NCBI GenBank assembly: GCA_016198045.1
Contig: JACQJI010000006.1
Location: 1-28,851 of the forward strand
Reading direction: 5' to 3'
DNA from: Candidatus Doudnabacteria bacterium
Lineage (GTDB): Bacteria > Patescibacteriota > Doudnabacteria > UBA920 > O2-02-FULL-48-8
Length of the DNA stretch: 28,851 nucleotides
Made by a program: the position numbers and the translations under genes. Under the pieces are notes generated by a model that worked only from the letters and a program-made list of their open reading frames with translations, was not told the DNA's origin and made no database searches. This document shows, piece by piece, positions 24,040-28,851 of this stretch. Within the stretch, counting starts at the first letter, position 1. Each line of letters begins with the position of its first letter.

Positions 24040-24600
24040 CTATTCTAGTCGCCAGCGCCCGCTGGTTGCTTGCTGGGCAACCGCAACCAGATAGAGACAG
24101 TAGAATGTCATGACACTCATACTCACCGCGAATGTCACATTCCACGCCCTGTACCCTGGCAACACGACGAAAGGCAGGGCCAGTGCAGCGATCATCAGCG
24201 CGAGGCCAATAATGCTGCCGCTCAGAACCGCAACCTCACCGACTTGGGTCCGAACGCGGTTCCGCTCGTCCGACTGTTCGTAGGTCGGCGGCATCTTCCC
24301 CATGTCAGCGCCGTCCAGCTTTTCGGCCAGACGGTAGATTGCCTCTTCTCTTGTGGCTGTGAATGCGCCTTGGCGTCCCTGCATGTACGCCACCTGCGCC
24401 GAGGCAAACGAGATACCGAGCACCATTGGCGCTGCAAGATAGATCAGCAGCGCGCGGTGCTGAGCCGGCGTCACGAGGACGATGAAGAATGCGGCTACCA
24501 AGAAGCCGCCAGTCTTCAAGGCAAACTCAACGACTTGCAGGAGAAAGATCTCCTGCGACCGCACGACGTACTCCAACAGGAACATAACCAGTCTTGCCAT
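24040..24600 (-). CDS. Orphan membrane protein
   Basis: 186 residues from the ATG at 24600, chosen because AAGGAGGAGG lies just upstream; a longer in-frame start would run over the promoter. There are four hydrophobic segments: about 20-45, 50-70, 122-145 and 150-172. The loop between the second and third pairs is polar (residues about 70-115, with KLDGADMGKMPPTYEQSDERNR). The family is not recognised. Base composition is higher in G and C than the adjacent ABC genes. A near-consensus promoter, a strong SD and a terminator make it a single-gene unit, like the orphans at 9915 and 22282. Confidence 0.65.
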   Translation of the reverse strand: MARLVMFLLEYVVRSQEIFLLQVVEFALKTGGFLVAAFFIVLVTPAQHRALLIYLAAPMVLGISFASAQVAYMQGRQGAFTATREEAIYRLAEKLDGADMGKMPPTYEQSDERNRVRTQVGEVAVLSGSIIGLALMIAALALPFVVLPGYRAWNVTFAVSMSVMTFYCLYLVAVAQQATSGRWRLE

Positions 24601-24601
24601 C

Positions 24602-24651
24602 GGCCTCCTCCTTGAGGCCTCTATCATATTAGTCATTGGCCCTTTAGTCAA
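24602..24651 (-). promoter_or_regulatory. Near-consensus promoter with SD in a hairpin loop
   Basis: On the minus strand: TTGACT (24646-24651), 17-bp spacer, TATGAT (24623-24628). The leader then forms GGCCTC / GAGGCC (24602-24619) with the SD AAGGAG in its loop. Confidence 0.75.
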
Positions 24652-24668
24652 TACAAAAACAGCTTCAA

Positions 24669-24853
24669 GCGGGAGGGCTAGTCGCAAAAACTAGCTTGTG
24701 CCAGAGTGCAGGGGCGACGGGTGACGTGGTTTTGGGGACCCCGACAGCGCGCAGTGAGCCGACAGGCGAACGAGCACTGGCGGGGTAAAAACCACGGCAG
24801 GACCCGTCGCTGCAATGCCCGAGCGACTGCTAGTCCTAGCGCCAGAAAAACTA
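24669..24853. repeat. Structured element B, enlarged variant
   Basis: Base: GGGC (24675-24678) with GCCC (24817-24820), bounded by G.A / A.G mismatches (24673-24674, 24821-24822). The long inner hairpin has GCGACGGGT (24714-24722) with ACCCGTCGC (24802-24810), GTGGTTTT (24726-24733) with AAAACCAC (24788-24795), ACCCCG (24738-24743) with CGGGGT (24781-24786) and CAGTG (24752-24756) with CACTG (24775-24779). The left arm carries an extra small hairpin CTAGT / ACTAG that matches the arm of element A. A second GCTAGTC...AAAAACTAG copy ends at the permease stop codon. Confidence 0.7.
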
Positions 24854-25633
24854 GTACGTATTTATCAATCCCCTCTCCAGCGCTTTTTTGAAACTGCTTC
24901 GGATGAACACAATCGACAAACCTAAATAAACGAGGTTCAAAACCAAGCTTATCCAAAACTTAGCGGGATCGAAGTGTCCAGTACGGATAACTTCCCGCAA
25001 TCCTTCAAACACATAGCTGGTCGGAAGAATAGCGGCGACCGCCTGCGCCCAATCAGGCAGAAACGACACCGGGTAATAAATCGCCGAGAACGGCGCAAAA
25101 ACTGAAGTAAATGTCCAGGCGATAAACTGGATCTTTGTACCGTAACGCAGAATGATCCCGGAAACAAAAAACCCCAGAAACCAGCCGGTGAGCATCAACA
25201 AAAAAATAAACGGGATGAGATAGAAGCCGTAGCTAAAAACCGCAACCTTATAAAGGACCAGCGCCACGGCCCCGGCAAACACAAAACCAAGCAACCCTTT
25301 AATGACGCCGTTGACTACCACTGCCAACATCCACTCCCCGAATTTCAGCGGCGAAACAAAGATGTTGACCAAGTTATGGCTCCAATACTCTTCCAGAAGG
25401 TTAACCGAGACTTCACCTTGACTTCGAAAAATGATGTAATAAAAAACAATCCCGGAAATAATAATGTTAATGATCAAAAGGTTGCCGGCCAGGCGCTCCA
25501 CGTAAAGTCCGGTCAGCCCCCAAACCAGCAAATCAATCGTTGACCAATAAAAAGTGTCAGCCGCGCGGTCAGGGTTGCGGAACAACAAATAACTATAGCG
25601 CAAAATCAAACCATAGATGCGATGCCAGCTCAT
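24851..25633 (-). CDS. ABC-2 type exporter permease
   Basis: 260 residues with about six membrane segments. The region SAIYYPVSFLPDWAQAVAAILPTSYVFEGLRE is the ABC-2 family signature before the last segment. The N-terminus MSWHRIYGLILRYSYLLFRNPDR is an amphipathic elbow. It overlaps the upstream ATPase by four bases. Partner and context suggest export of a lipid, glycan or drug; the substrate is unknown. Its TAG stop is inside the right end of element B. Confidence 0.88.
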   Translation of the reverse strand: MSWHRIYGLILRYSYLLFRNPDRAADTFYWSTIDLLVWGLTGLYVERLAGNLLIINIIISGIVFYYIIFRSQGEVSVNLLEEYWSHNLVNIFVSPLKFGEWMLAVVVNGVIKGLLGFVFAGAVALVLYKVAVFSYGFYLIPFIFLLMLTGWFLGFFVSGIILRYGTKIQFIAWTFTSVFAPFSAIYYPVSFLPDWAQAVAAILPTSYVFEGLREVIRTGHFDPAKFWISLVLNLVYLGLSIVFIRSSFKKALERGLINTY

Positions 25634-26550
25634 CTTGTTGTCGTCCTCGCTTTCTGCAAGAAATAGTCTTCGAGCGACGGCCGCTCAATGCTGATTTCGT
25701 CATAGCTTATGCCAAGCTCGCTGATCTTCTGCAAAAACCCGGGGATATCTTTTTCCTTAATGTCAACTATGACATAGCGCCCTTCCTGTTCGCAGAGCAG
25801 CTTATATTTGCTGCAATAATCAATCAGCTTAGTTTGAACATCGGGAGTGAGCAACAATCTAACATGAGAAATTTCTATACTTTTGGCCAAATTTTCTGGA
25901 GTATCGTCGGCAATAACTTTGCCCTGGTTGATGAACACCACGCGATCGCAAAGTTCCTCGACTTCTGCCATGTTGTGGGAAGTAATGATGATTGAAACTT
26001 GGAACTGCTTGCGCTCGTTGGCCAAAAATTCCCTGATGTAAGCCGCGACCTCTGGGTCGAGCGAAGCTGTGGGCTCATCCAGCAGCAGGACTTTGGGAAA
26101 GTTTATGAGCGACTTGGCGATATTAAGTCTGGTGGTTTCGCCAGCCGAAAGATGCCTAACCTCTTGATTGGCCAATTTTTCCAAATGAAAAATTTTGATT
26201 ATCTGATTTACTCGGGCTTTGCGGTCCTTGATGTTGTAAAGGTAAGAAATAAAAGTTAAATTCTGCCTGACTGTCAAAAGCCAGGGCAATTTGGTATAGG
26301 CTGAAGAAAAATTAACCTCTTCCAAAATTTCGGAGCGGTGCTGATAAAAATCCTTGCCAAAGTAGCTAATGCTCCCGCCTGTCACAGTAGTTAGTCCCAA
26401 CAGCATTTGGAGAGTCGTGGTTTTGCCGGCCCCATTCGGCCCCAGCAGTCCCAAAATCTCCCCTTCCTTAAGTCCAAAGGAGATATTGTCCACGGCCATA
26501 AACTTGCCGAATTTCTTGGTTAAATGATTAGCCTGCAAAACATAGCTCAT
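25630..26550 (-). CDS. ABC transporter ATPase for the ABC-2 exporter
   Basis: 306 residues. Walker A GPNGAGKTT, Q-loop near VNFSSAYTKLPW, signature LSAGETTRLNIAKSL (Ala where Gly is usual), Walker B KVLLLDEPTASLDPEV and switch TSHNM. A C-terminal 85-residue extension (HVRLLLTPDVQTKLI onward) is typical of CcmA/NatA-type exporters. A -10 box lies seven bases before the ATG, suggesting a leaderless mRNA. It forms an operon with the permease. Confidence 0.92.
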   Translation of the reverse strand: MSYVLQANHLTKKFGKFMAVDNISFGLKEGEILGLLGPNGAGKTTTLQMLLGLTTVTGGSISYFGKDFYQHRSEILEEVNFSSAYTKLPWLLTVRQNLTFISYLYNIKDRKARVNQIIKIFHLEKLANQEVRHLSAGETTRLNIAKSLINFPKVLLLDEPTASLDPEVAAYIREFLANERKQFQVSIIITSHNMAEVEELCDRVVFINQGKVIADDTPENLAKSIEISHVRLLLTPDVQTKLIDYCSKYKLLCEQEGRYVIVDIKEKDIPGFLQKISELGISYDEISIERPSLEDYFLQKARTTTR

Positions 26551-26557
26551 AATGGAT

Positions 26558-26563
26558 ATTGTA
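26558..26563 (-). promoter_or_regulatory. -10 box of the ABC exporter operon
   Basis: TACAAT on the minus strand, seven bases before the ATG. A weak TTTTTG lies 17 bases further upstream within the U-run of the acylphosphatase terminator. The distance implies transcription from about the start codon. Confidence 0.5.
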
Positions 26564-26579
26564 TCGCAAAATTAGCAAA

Positions 26580-26602
26580 TCAAAAAACCGCCTCGAGGGC
26601 GG
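26580..26602 (-). terminator. Terminator after the acylphosphatase gene
   Basis: On the minus strand ACCGCC / GGCGGT with a five-base loop, followed by six T. It starts four bases from the acylphosphatase stop. Confidence 0.88.
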
Positions 26603-26605
26603 TCT

Positions 26606-26872
26606 TCAGATTCTCTTAAAATCCCTGAAACCTTTGAGTTCTCCTCCTGACACCTCTATCTTATCCACCCTGGCGTACTTTGATCCGACCTTGCACCAGT
26701 CCGTAAACTGTGCAAGCGCTTCCTCTTCCCCTTCGGCCTCCATAAACACCGTGCCATCATGCGCGTTGCGGGCAAACCCAGTGATCCCCAAACTTTCTGC
26801 CAAGCGCTTGGCAGCATGCCGGAAGTCCACGTCTATCACGCGCCCATACACCTTTATATTCAAGTGCCGCAT
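26606..26872 (-). CDS. Acylphosphatase
   Basis: 88 residues from the ATG at 26872, the usual size. A longer frame from a TTG would start inside element D and is rejected. Catalytic Arg18 is in YGRVIDVDFRHAA and Asn36 in FARNAHDGTV. The phosphate loop, usually GRVQGVGFR, has Asp in place of both glycines, which may alter binding. It hydrolyses acyl phosphates such as acetyl phosphate; a folding-only role is possible. A terminator follows, and the gene is preceded by element D and the SIMPL gene. Confidence 0.9.
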   Translation of the reverse strand: MRHLNIKVYGRVIDVDFRHAAKRLAESLGITGFARNAHDGTVFMEAEGEEEALAQFTDWCKVGSKYARVDKIEVSGGELKGFRDFKRI

Positions 26873-26883
26873 AAGCTTCTTGA

Positions 26884-26979
26884 GCGAGGGCAGCCACTTT
26901 GAGGACAATTGGTCGACGCTTCCATGCGTCGACCTCTTAGGCCGTTCATCGGCCGTGTCCGAAAAGTGGCTGCCCGAGC
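26884..26979. repeat. Structured three-way-junction element D
   Basis: Base GC (26884-26885) with GC (26978-26979), then G.A/A.G (26886-26887, 26976-26977). Stem GGGCAGCCAC (26888-26897) with GTGGCTGCCC (26966-26975), then GGACA (26903-26907) with TGTCC (26956-26960). Two inner hairpins: GGTCGACGC / GCGTCGACC (26911-26934, perfect 9 bp, loop TTCCAT) and GGCCG / CGGCC (26940-26954, loop TTCAT). It fills the spacer between the SIMPL stop and the acylphosphatase start. Confidence 0.85.
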
Positions 26980-26991
26980 GAACAAAAATAA

Positions 26992-27753
26992 CTATTTGAT
27001 TTCAAAGACTACAGTAATTGACGCGGTAATGTCCTGGCTGCCTTGCTCCACTTCCGGGGCTCCTCCGCCGCCTCTGCCGTCGGGAGCAGCCAAACCCTTT
27101 TCATACATCAGAGGGTACGGAGTTATATAACCGCCTTCAGAAATGCTCACAACTTTACCCAACCGCAAGCCGGCTTCGGCAGCCAATTCAGCAGCCTTTT
27201 CTTTGGCCTTGGCAATTGCCTGCTTTCTGGCTTGCTGGCGCAGATTGTCCGCGTCGTCAAAAGTGAAATACACGCCGCTGATTTCATTGGCGCCATGATC
27301 AGTTGCCCCATCCAAAATTTTGCTGACTTTTTCCGTGGACTGCTCAATCCTGCGCACTTTCACAGTGACCGTTTGATTTGCTCGGTATCCCGTGATCTTA
27401 TTATCCCCATCGCGGTAATCATAAGTTGGGTAGATGCTGAACTGAGAAGTCGTGATGTCTTTTTTATCTACATCCTGATTTCTGATGAAGTCCAAAATCT
27501 CATTGATCTTTTTACTATTGGCATCTTCGGCAGCCTTGGCAGAGGAAGCGGTGGTCAGCACCCCCAAATTCACCACGGCCAAGTCAGGCACAGCCTCCAC
27601 TTTCCCTTCCGCAGAAATTGAAATCGTGTTCTCCGGTTTTTTGGGGCTAATGCTTTTAAGCACCCCATAAGCCTTTTCAATAGCCAAAAATCCCACGAAC
27701 ACTATAAGCACACTCCCCAACCCCAAAATAAGCCATTTAGGCAAATTGTTCAT
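26992..27753 (-). CDS. SIMPL (DUF541) domain protein, membrane anchored
   Basis: 253 residues. An N-terminal membrane anchor (about 7-27) is followed by the SIMPL domain. Family landmarks are ISISAEGKVEAVPDLAVVNLGV, ITTSQFSIYPTYDY, GYRANQTVTVKVR and the helical pair ARKQAIAKAKEKAAELAAEAG followed by LGKVVSISEGG. The end is GITASITVVFEIK-like. Members are periplasmic or exported proteins, often oligomeric, whose role is not settled. The Gly-rich loop DGRGGGG before the last strand is notable. Cloverleaf copy 2 lies just upstream of its ATG, and element D just after its stop. Confidence 0.85.
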   Translation of the reverse strand: MNNLPKWLILGLGSVLIVFVGFLAIEKAYGVLKSISPKKPENTISISAEGKVEAVPDLAVVNLGVLTTASSAKAAEDANSKKINEILDFIRNQDVDKKDITTSQFSIYPTYDYRDGDNKITGYRANQTVTVKVRRIEQSTEKVSKILDGATDHGANEISGVYFTFDDADNLRQQARKQAIAKAKEKAAELAAEAGLRLGKVVSISEGGYITPYPLMYEKGLAAPDGRGGGGAPEVEQGSQDITASITVVFEIK

Positions 27754-27767
27754 CTGAGTTTCTTTCT

Positions 27768-27827
27768 CGCAATCCTGACGAAAGTCAGGATCTCATCTTG
27801 AGACCCTGAATCAAGTTCAGGGTTGCG
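27768..27827. repeat. Cloverleaf-like repeat, copy 2
   Basis: Outer stem CGCAA (27768-27772) with TTGCG (27823-27827) encloses three hairpins: ATCCTGA / TCAGGAT (27772-27791), TCTC / GAGA (27791-27803) and CCCTGAA / TTCAGGG (27804-27822). The third differs from copy 1 (TTCTGAA / TTCAGAA) by paired changes that keep it closed. Confidence 0.85.
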
Positions 27828-27909
27828 GCGTAATTCTATTATACCAAATCTTTAATCGAGCACTCTATGCTCTCGTTACATATCCACAACGAGCGAGGAG
27901 AGAGGTTGA
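27828..27909. other. Spacer between the cloverleaf repeat and element C
   Basis: 82 bases with no gene, promoter or repeat that I can support. Confidence 0.5.
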
Positions 27910-28016
27910 GGCGAGGTATAGTTGCAAAACTAGCCTGCGAAGCGCGACGGCGCGAGCAAGTAGGTAGTAAATTCAGCAGAATTTGCTACCGGTAGTTTTG
28001 CAATCTATGCCGAGCC
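27910..28016. repeat. Structured three-way-junction element C
   Basis: Base GGC (27910-27912) with GCC (28014-28016), then G.A/A.G (27913-27914, 28012-28013). Stem GGTATAG (27915-27921) with CTATGCC (28005-28011), then TTGCAAAACTA (27922-27932) with TAGTTTTGCAA (27993-28003). Hairpin 1 is GC-rich around CGCG / CGCG (27943-27954). Hairpin 2 is GGTAGTAAATTC / GAATTTGCTACC (27963-27990, loop AGCA). It overlaps the stop of the small frame 28005-28148. Confidence 0.85.
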
Positions 28017-28148
28017 GATAGTTAAGATAAAAAAAAGCAGCTTCCGAAACAGGCGGAAGCCCTGGCTGCCGAAGGCACGCCAGCATTGGGGGAAGCGGAT
28101 ACTTCTTATCCAACCAGTCGCGAATCTTCTGCTTGGAAGACTTGGGCA
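28005..28148 (-). CDS. Possible small protein (47 residues), 3' end perhaps degraded
   Basis: ATG with GAAAGGGG four bases upstream. It begins MPKSSKQKIRDWLDKKYPLPP, a basic helical stretch that looks like genuine protein. The second half (LACLRQPGLPPVSEAAFF and on) is encoded by the arms of a terminator and of element C, so the original stop may have been lost by a frameshift or element insertion. No family is recognised. The DUF6496 gene and element A lie upstream. Confidence 0.4.
   Translation of the reverse strand, partial: CPSLPSRRFATGWIRSIRFPQCWRAFGSQGFRLFRKLLFFILTIGSA
28029..28060 (-). terminator. Terminator overlapping the 3' part of the small frame
   Basis: On the minus strand GCTTCCG / CGGAAGC with a seven-base loop, followed by TGCTTTTTTTT. 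A strong terminator inside a reading frame is unusual and argues that the frame is longer than the original gene. Confidence 0.85.
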
Positions 28149-28229
28149 TAAAACCCCTTTCTCTCGCAAGAGGTTACACACTTTATTTCTTGTTCTTTAT
28201 CGAAAGCCAATCACGATGGTTACGGTCAA

Positions 28230-28358
28230 GCGCGAGGGCTAGTCGCAAAAACTAGCTCTCGCAGGCCGGCTCATCCGGCCGAGAGCGCAGGCTGCAAAAA
28301 TTGGCTTTCCAATGCCAATTTTTGACAGCCGGTAGTTTTTGTCGACTAGCCCGAGCGC
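28230..28358. repeat. Structured three-way-junction element A
   Basis: Base GCGC (28230-28233) with GCGC (28355-28358), then G.A/A.G (28234-28235, 28353-28354). Stem GGGCTAGTCG (28236-28245) with CGACTAGCCC (28343-28352), then CAAAAACTA (28246-28254) with TAGTTTTTG (28333-28341). Hairpin 1: CTCTC and GGCCGG / CCGGCC and GAGAG (28256-28285, loop CTCAT). Hairpin 2: GGCTGCAAAAATTGGC with GCCAATTTTTGACAGCC (28290-28330). It ends two bases before the DUF6496 stop codon. Confidence 0.88.
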
Positions 28359-28359
28359 G

Positions 28360-28551
28360 TTACTTTCTTCGCCTTTTCGGCAGCGGCGGAACCTTGGCGC
28401 CTTTCTTGCGCGCCTCCGAAAGCCCGATGGCGATTGCTTGCCTGCGGCTTCTGACTCTCCTGCCAGACCGGCCGGACTTAAGCTGGCCGCGTTTCATTTT
28501 GTGCATGGCGCGCGCAACAGTCTTGCCTGCTTTTTTGCCGTAACGTGCCAT
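28360..28551 (-). CDS. DUF6496-type small basic protein
   Basis: 63 residues, about one third Lys and Arg. YGKKAGKTVARAMHKMKRGQ, then SGRSGRRVRSRRQAIAIGLS and EARKKGAKVP match DUF6496, an uncharacterised family whose charge suggests nucleic-acid binding. GAGGAG seven bases before the ATG is a clear SD. The leader contains a CCTGCC/GGCAGG palindrome and the motif shared with the pyrG spacer. Element A follows its stop immediately. Confidence 0.8.
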   Translation of the reverse strand: MARYGKKAGKTVARAMHKMKRGQLKSGRSGRRVRSRRQAIAIGLSEARKKGAKVPPLPKRRRK

Positions 28552-28574
28552 AGACTTTTCTCCTCGGGAAAATG

Positions 28575-28594
28575 CCTGCCTGCCGGTAGGCAGG
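28575..28594. repeat. CCTGCCT/AGGCAGG palindrome
   Basis: A 7-bp stem with a GCCGGT loop in the DUF6496 leader. From memory, similar CTGCC-GGCAG palindromes are scattered widely in Patescibacteria genomes, where they give the peptide LPAGRQ when translated. Confidence 0.7.
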
Positions 28595-28602
28595 TTATAT
28601 CC

Positions 28603-28620
28603 AGATATAGCACGAATATA
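28603..28620 (-). promoter_or_regulatory. Repeated motif in the DUF6496 leader; possible promoter
   Basis: The minus strand reads TATATTCGTGCTATATCT, identical to 6250-6267 on the plus strand. TTGTAG lies 17 bases upstream of TATATT, so the motif may include a -10 and start site. The copy at 6250 has no good -35. Confidence 0.5.
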
Positions 28621-28661
28621 ATAAATTGCCGTGATTCCTACAATAAGGCATTAGTACAAAC

Positions 28662-28686
28662 AAAAAACGCGTTTGGAAACGCGCGA
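28662..28686 (-). terminator. Terminator after tRNA-Gln
   Basis: On the minus strand CGCGTTT / AAACGCG followed by TTTTTTG, about 20 bases beyond the tRNA CCA end. Confidence 0.85.
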
Positions 28687-28704
28687 TCAAAACCCGAACT
28701 TTCT

Positions 28705-28778
28705 TGGCTCCGGGACAGGGACTCGAACCCCAATTACCAGATTCAGAGTCTGGTGTCCTACCATTAGACGATCCCGGA
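28705..28778 (-). tRNA. tRNA-Gln (anticodon CUG), CCA encoded
   Basis: Minus strand, 74 bases. Acceptor TCCGGGA / TCCCGGA, anticodon arm CCAGA-CTCTGAA-TCTGG giving anticodon CUG (codon CAG), T-loop GGTTCGAGTC, discriminator G and a genomic CCA. A promoter lies just upstream and a terminator just downstream, so it is transcribed alone. Confidence 0.95.
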
Positions 28779-28790
28779 AAGATACAGCTA

Positions 28791-28819
28791 ATTTTATAAT
28801 TTTTTGCTATAATAATCAA
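28791..28819 (-). promoter_or_regulatory. tRNA-Gln promoter, divergent from an extended -10 on the other strand
   Basis: Minus strand: TTGATT (28814-28819), 17-bp spacer, TAAAAT (28791-28796), 12 bases before the tRNA. The plus strand has a perfect extended -10 TGCTATAAT (28805-28813) pointing to an ATG at 28843 whose frame leaves the window. Confidence 0.7.
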
Positions 28820-28851
28820 GACATTAAAAAGCTCTAAAATCTATGCATTGC

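Noticed and set aside
24070..24615. Plus-strand frame opposite the 186-residue membrane protein
   Set aside because: No SD or promoter and a His/Arg-rich composition. The minus strand has a full expression signal set.
28230..28358. Element A and its relatives as integron attC sites or IS200/IS605 ends
   Set aside because: No RYYYAAC/GTTRRRY core sites and no integrase or TnpA gene in the window. The conserved G.A tandem and two-hairpin top are not features of those sites.
26884..28358. A hammerhead-type ribozyme as the explanation for the three-way junctions
   Set aside because: The conserved CUGANGA and GAAA core strands are absent from the junctions.
28339..28767. Plus-strand frame across DUF6496 and the tRNA containing LPAGRQ
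   Set aside because: It runs through element A, the palindrome and the tRNA gene, so it is not a real gene.

Overview
This window reads as a chromosome segment of an uncultivated ultra-small bacterium of the Candidate Phyla Radiation (Patescibacteria). That is an inference. It rests on compact operons with little Shine-Dalgarno (SD) sequence, spacers filled with AT-rich fuzzy direct repeats that run into reading frames, a CCTGCC/GGCAGG palindrome, a CTP synthase with a divergent substrate motif, and a sunset-domain and a DUF6496-type protein. The lineage within the group cannot be fixed from this sequence. The code is standard: TGA ends several genes, and the RF2 gene itself carries the classical programmed frameshift. 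Layout: (1) 29-6232, plus strand, a dense housekeeping run folA, prfB (frameshifted), a patatin-like protein, ftsE, ftsX, rplI, pyrG. (2) 6233-6591, a spacer of palindromes with no gene. (3) 6592-8309, minus strand, a Trm11-like methyltransferase and rpmA. (4) 8352-9884, plus strand, a sunset-domain membrane protein and a cysteine desulfurase. (5) 9915-11018, minus strand, an unrecognised GC-richer gene with its own promoter, SD and terminator. (6) 11457-16218, minus strand, thpR, a WecG/TagA-family glycosyltransferase, gltX, a sigma-like factor, then an EnvC-like M23 peptidase on its own promoter. (7) 16294-20475, plus strand, a small helical protein, def, fmt and a Ca2+-type P-ATPase. (8) 20519-28778, minus strand, an accessory stretch: a DUF4383-like membrane protein, a sorbosone-dehydrogenase-like beta-propeller, a 69-residue orphan, VIT-type and metallo-beta-lactamase-fold proteins, an orphan membrane protein, an ABC exporter, acylphosphatase, a SIMPL protein, a DUF6496 protein and tRNA-Gln(CUG). 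Several parts fit together. FtsE/FtsX and the coiled-coil M23 peptidase are the expected halves of a division hydrolase switch, although they are in separate operons. prfB, rplI, rpmA, gltX, def, fmt and tRNA-Gln are translation functions. Def and Fmt act on the two ends of the formyl-Met cycle. The most unusual content is not protein coding. In 24.6-28.4 kb, four spacers next to 3' ends of minus-strand genes carry long structured inverted repeats. Three of them (26884-26979, 27910-28016, 28230-28358) have almost unrelated sequences but the same fold: an outer stem of about 18-20 bp, two hairpins at its top, and a tandem G.A / A.G mismatch at the same place near its base. Compensatory differences hold the stems together. 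A fourth (24669-24853) is an enlarged variant. A fifth three-way junction (23817-23960) lacks the G.A pair and absorbs the start codon of the next gene. A separate cloverleaf-like repeat occurs twice (16529-16589 and 27768-27827), also with compensatory changes. I regard these as the best candidates for an undescribed structured RNA or DNA element family.
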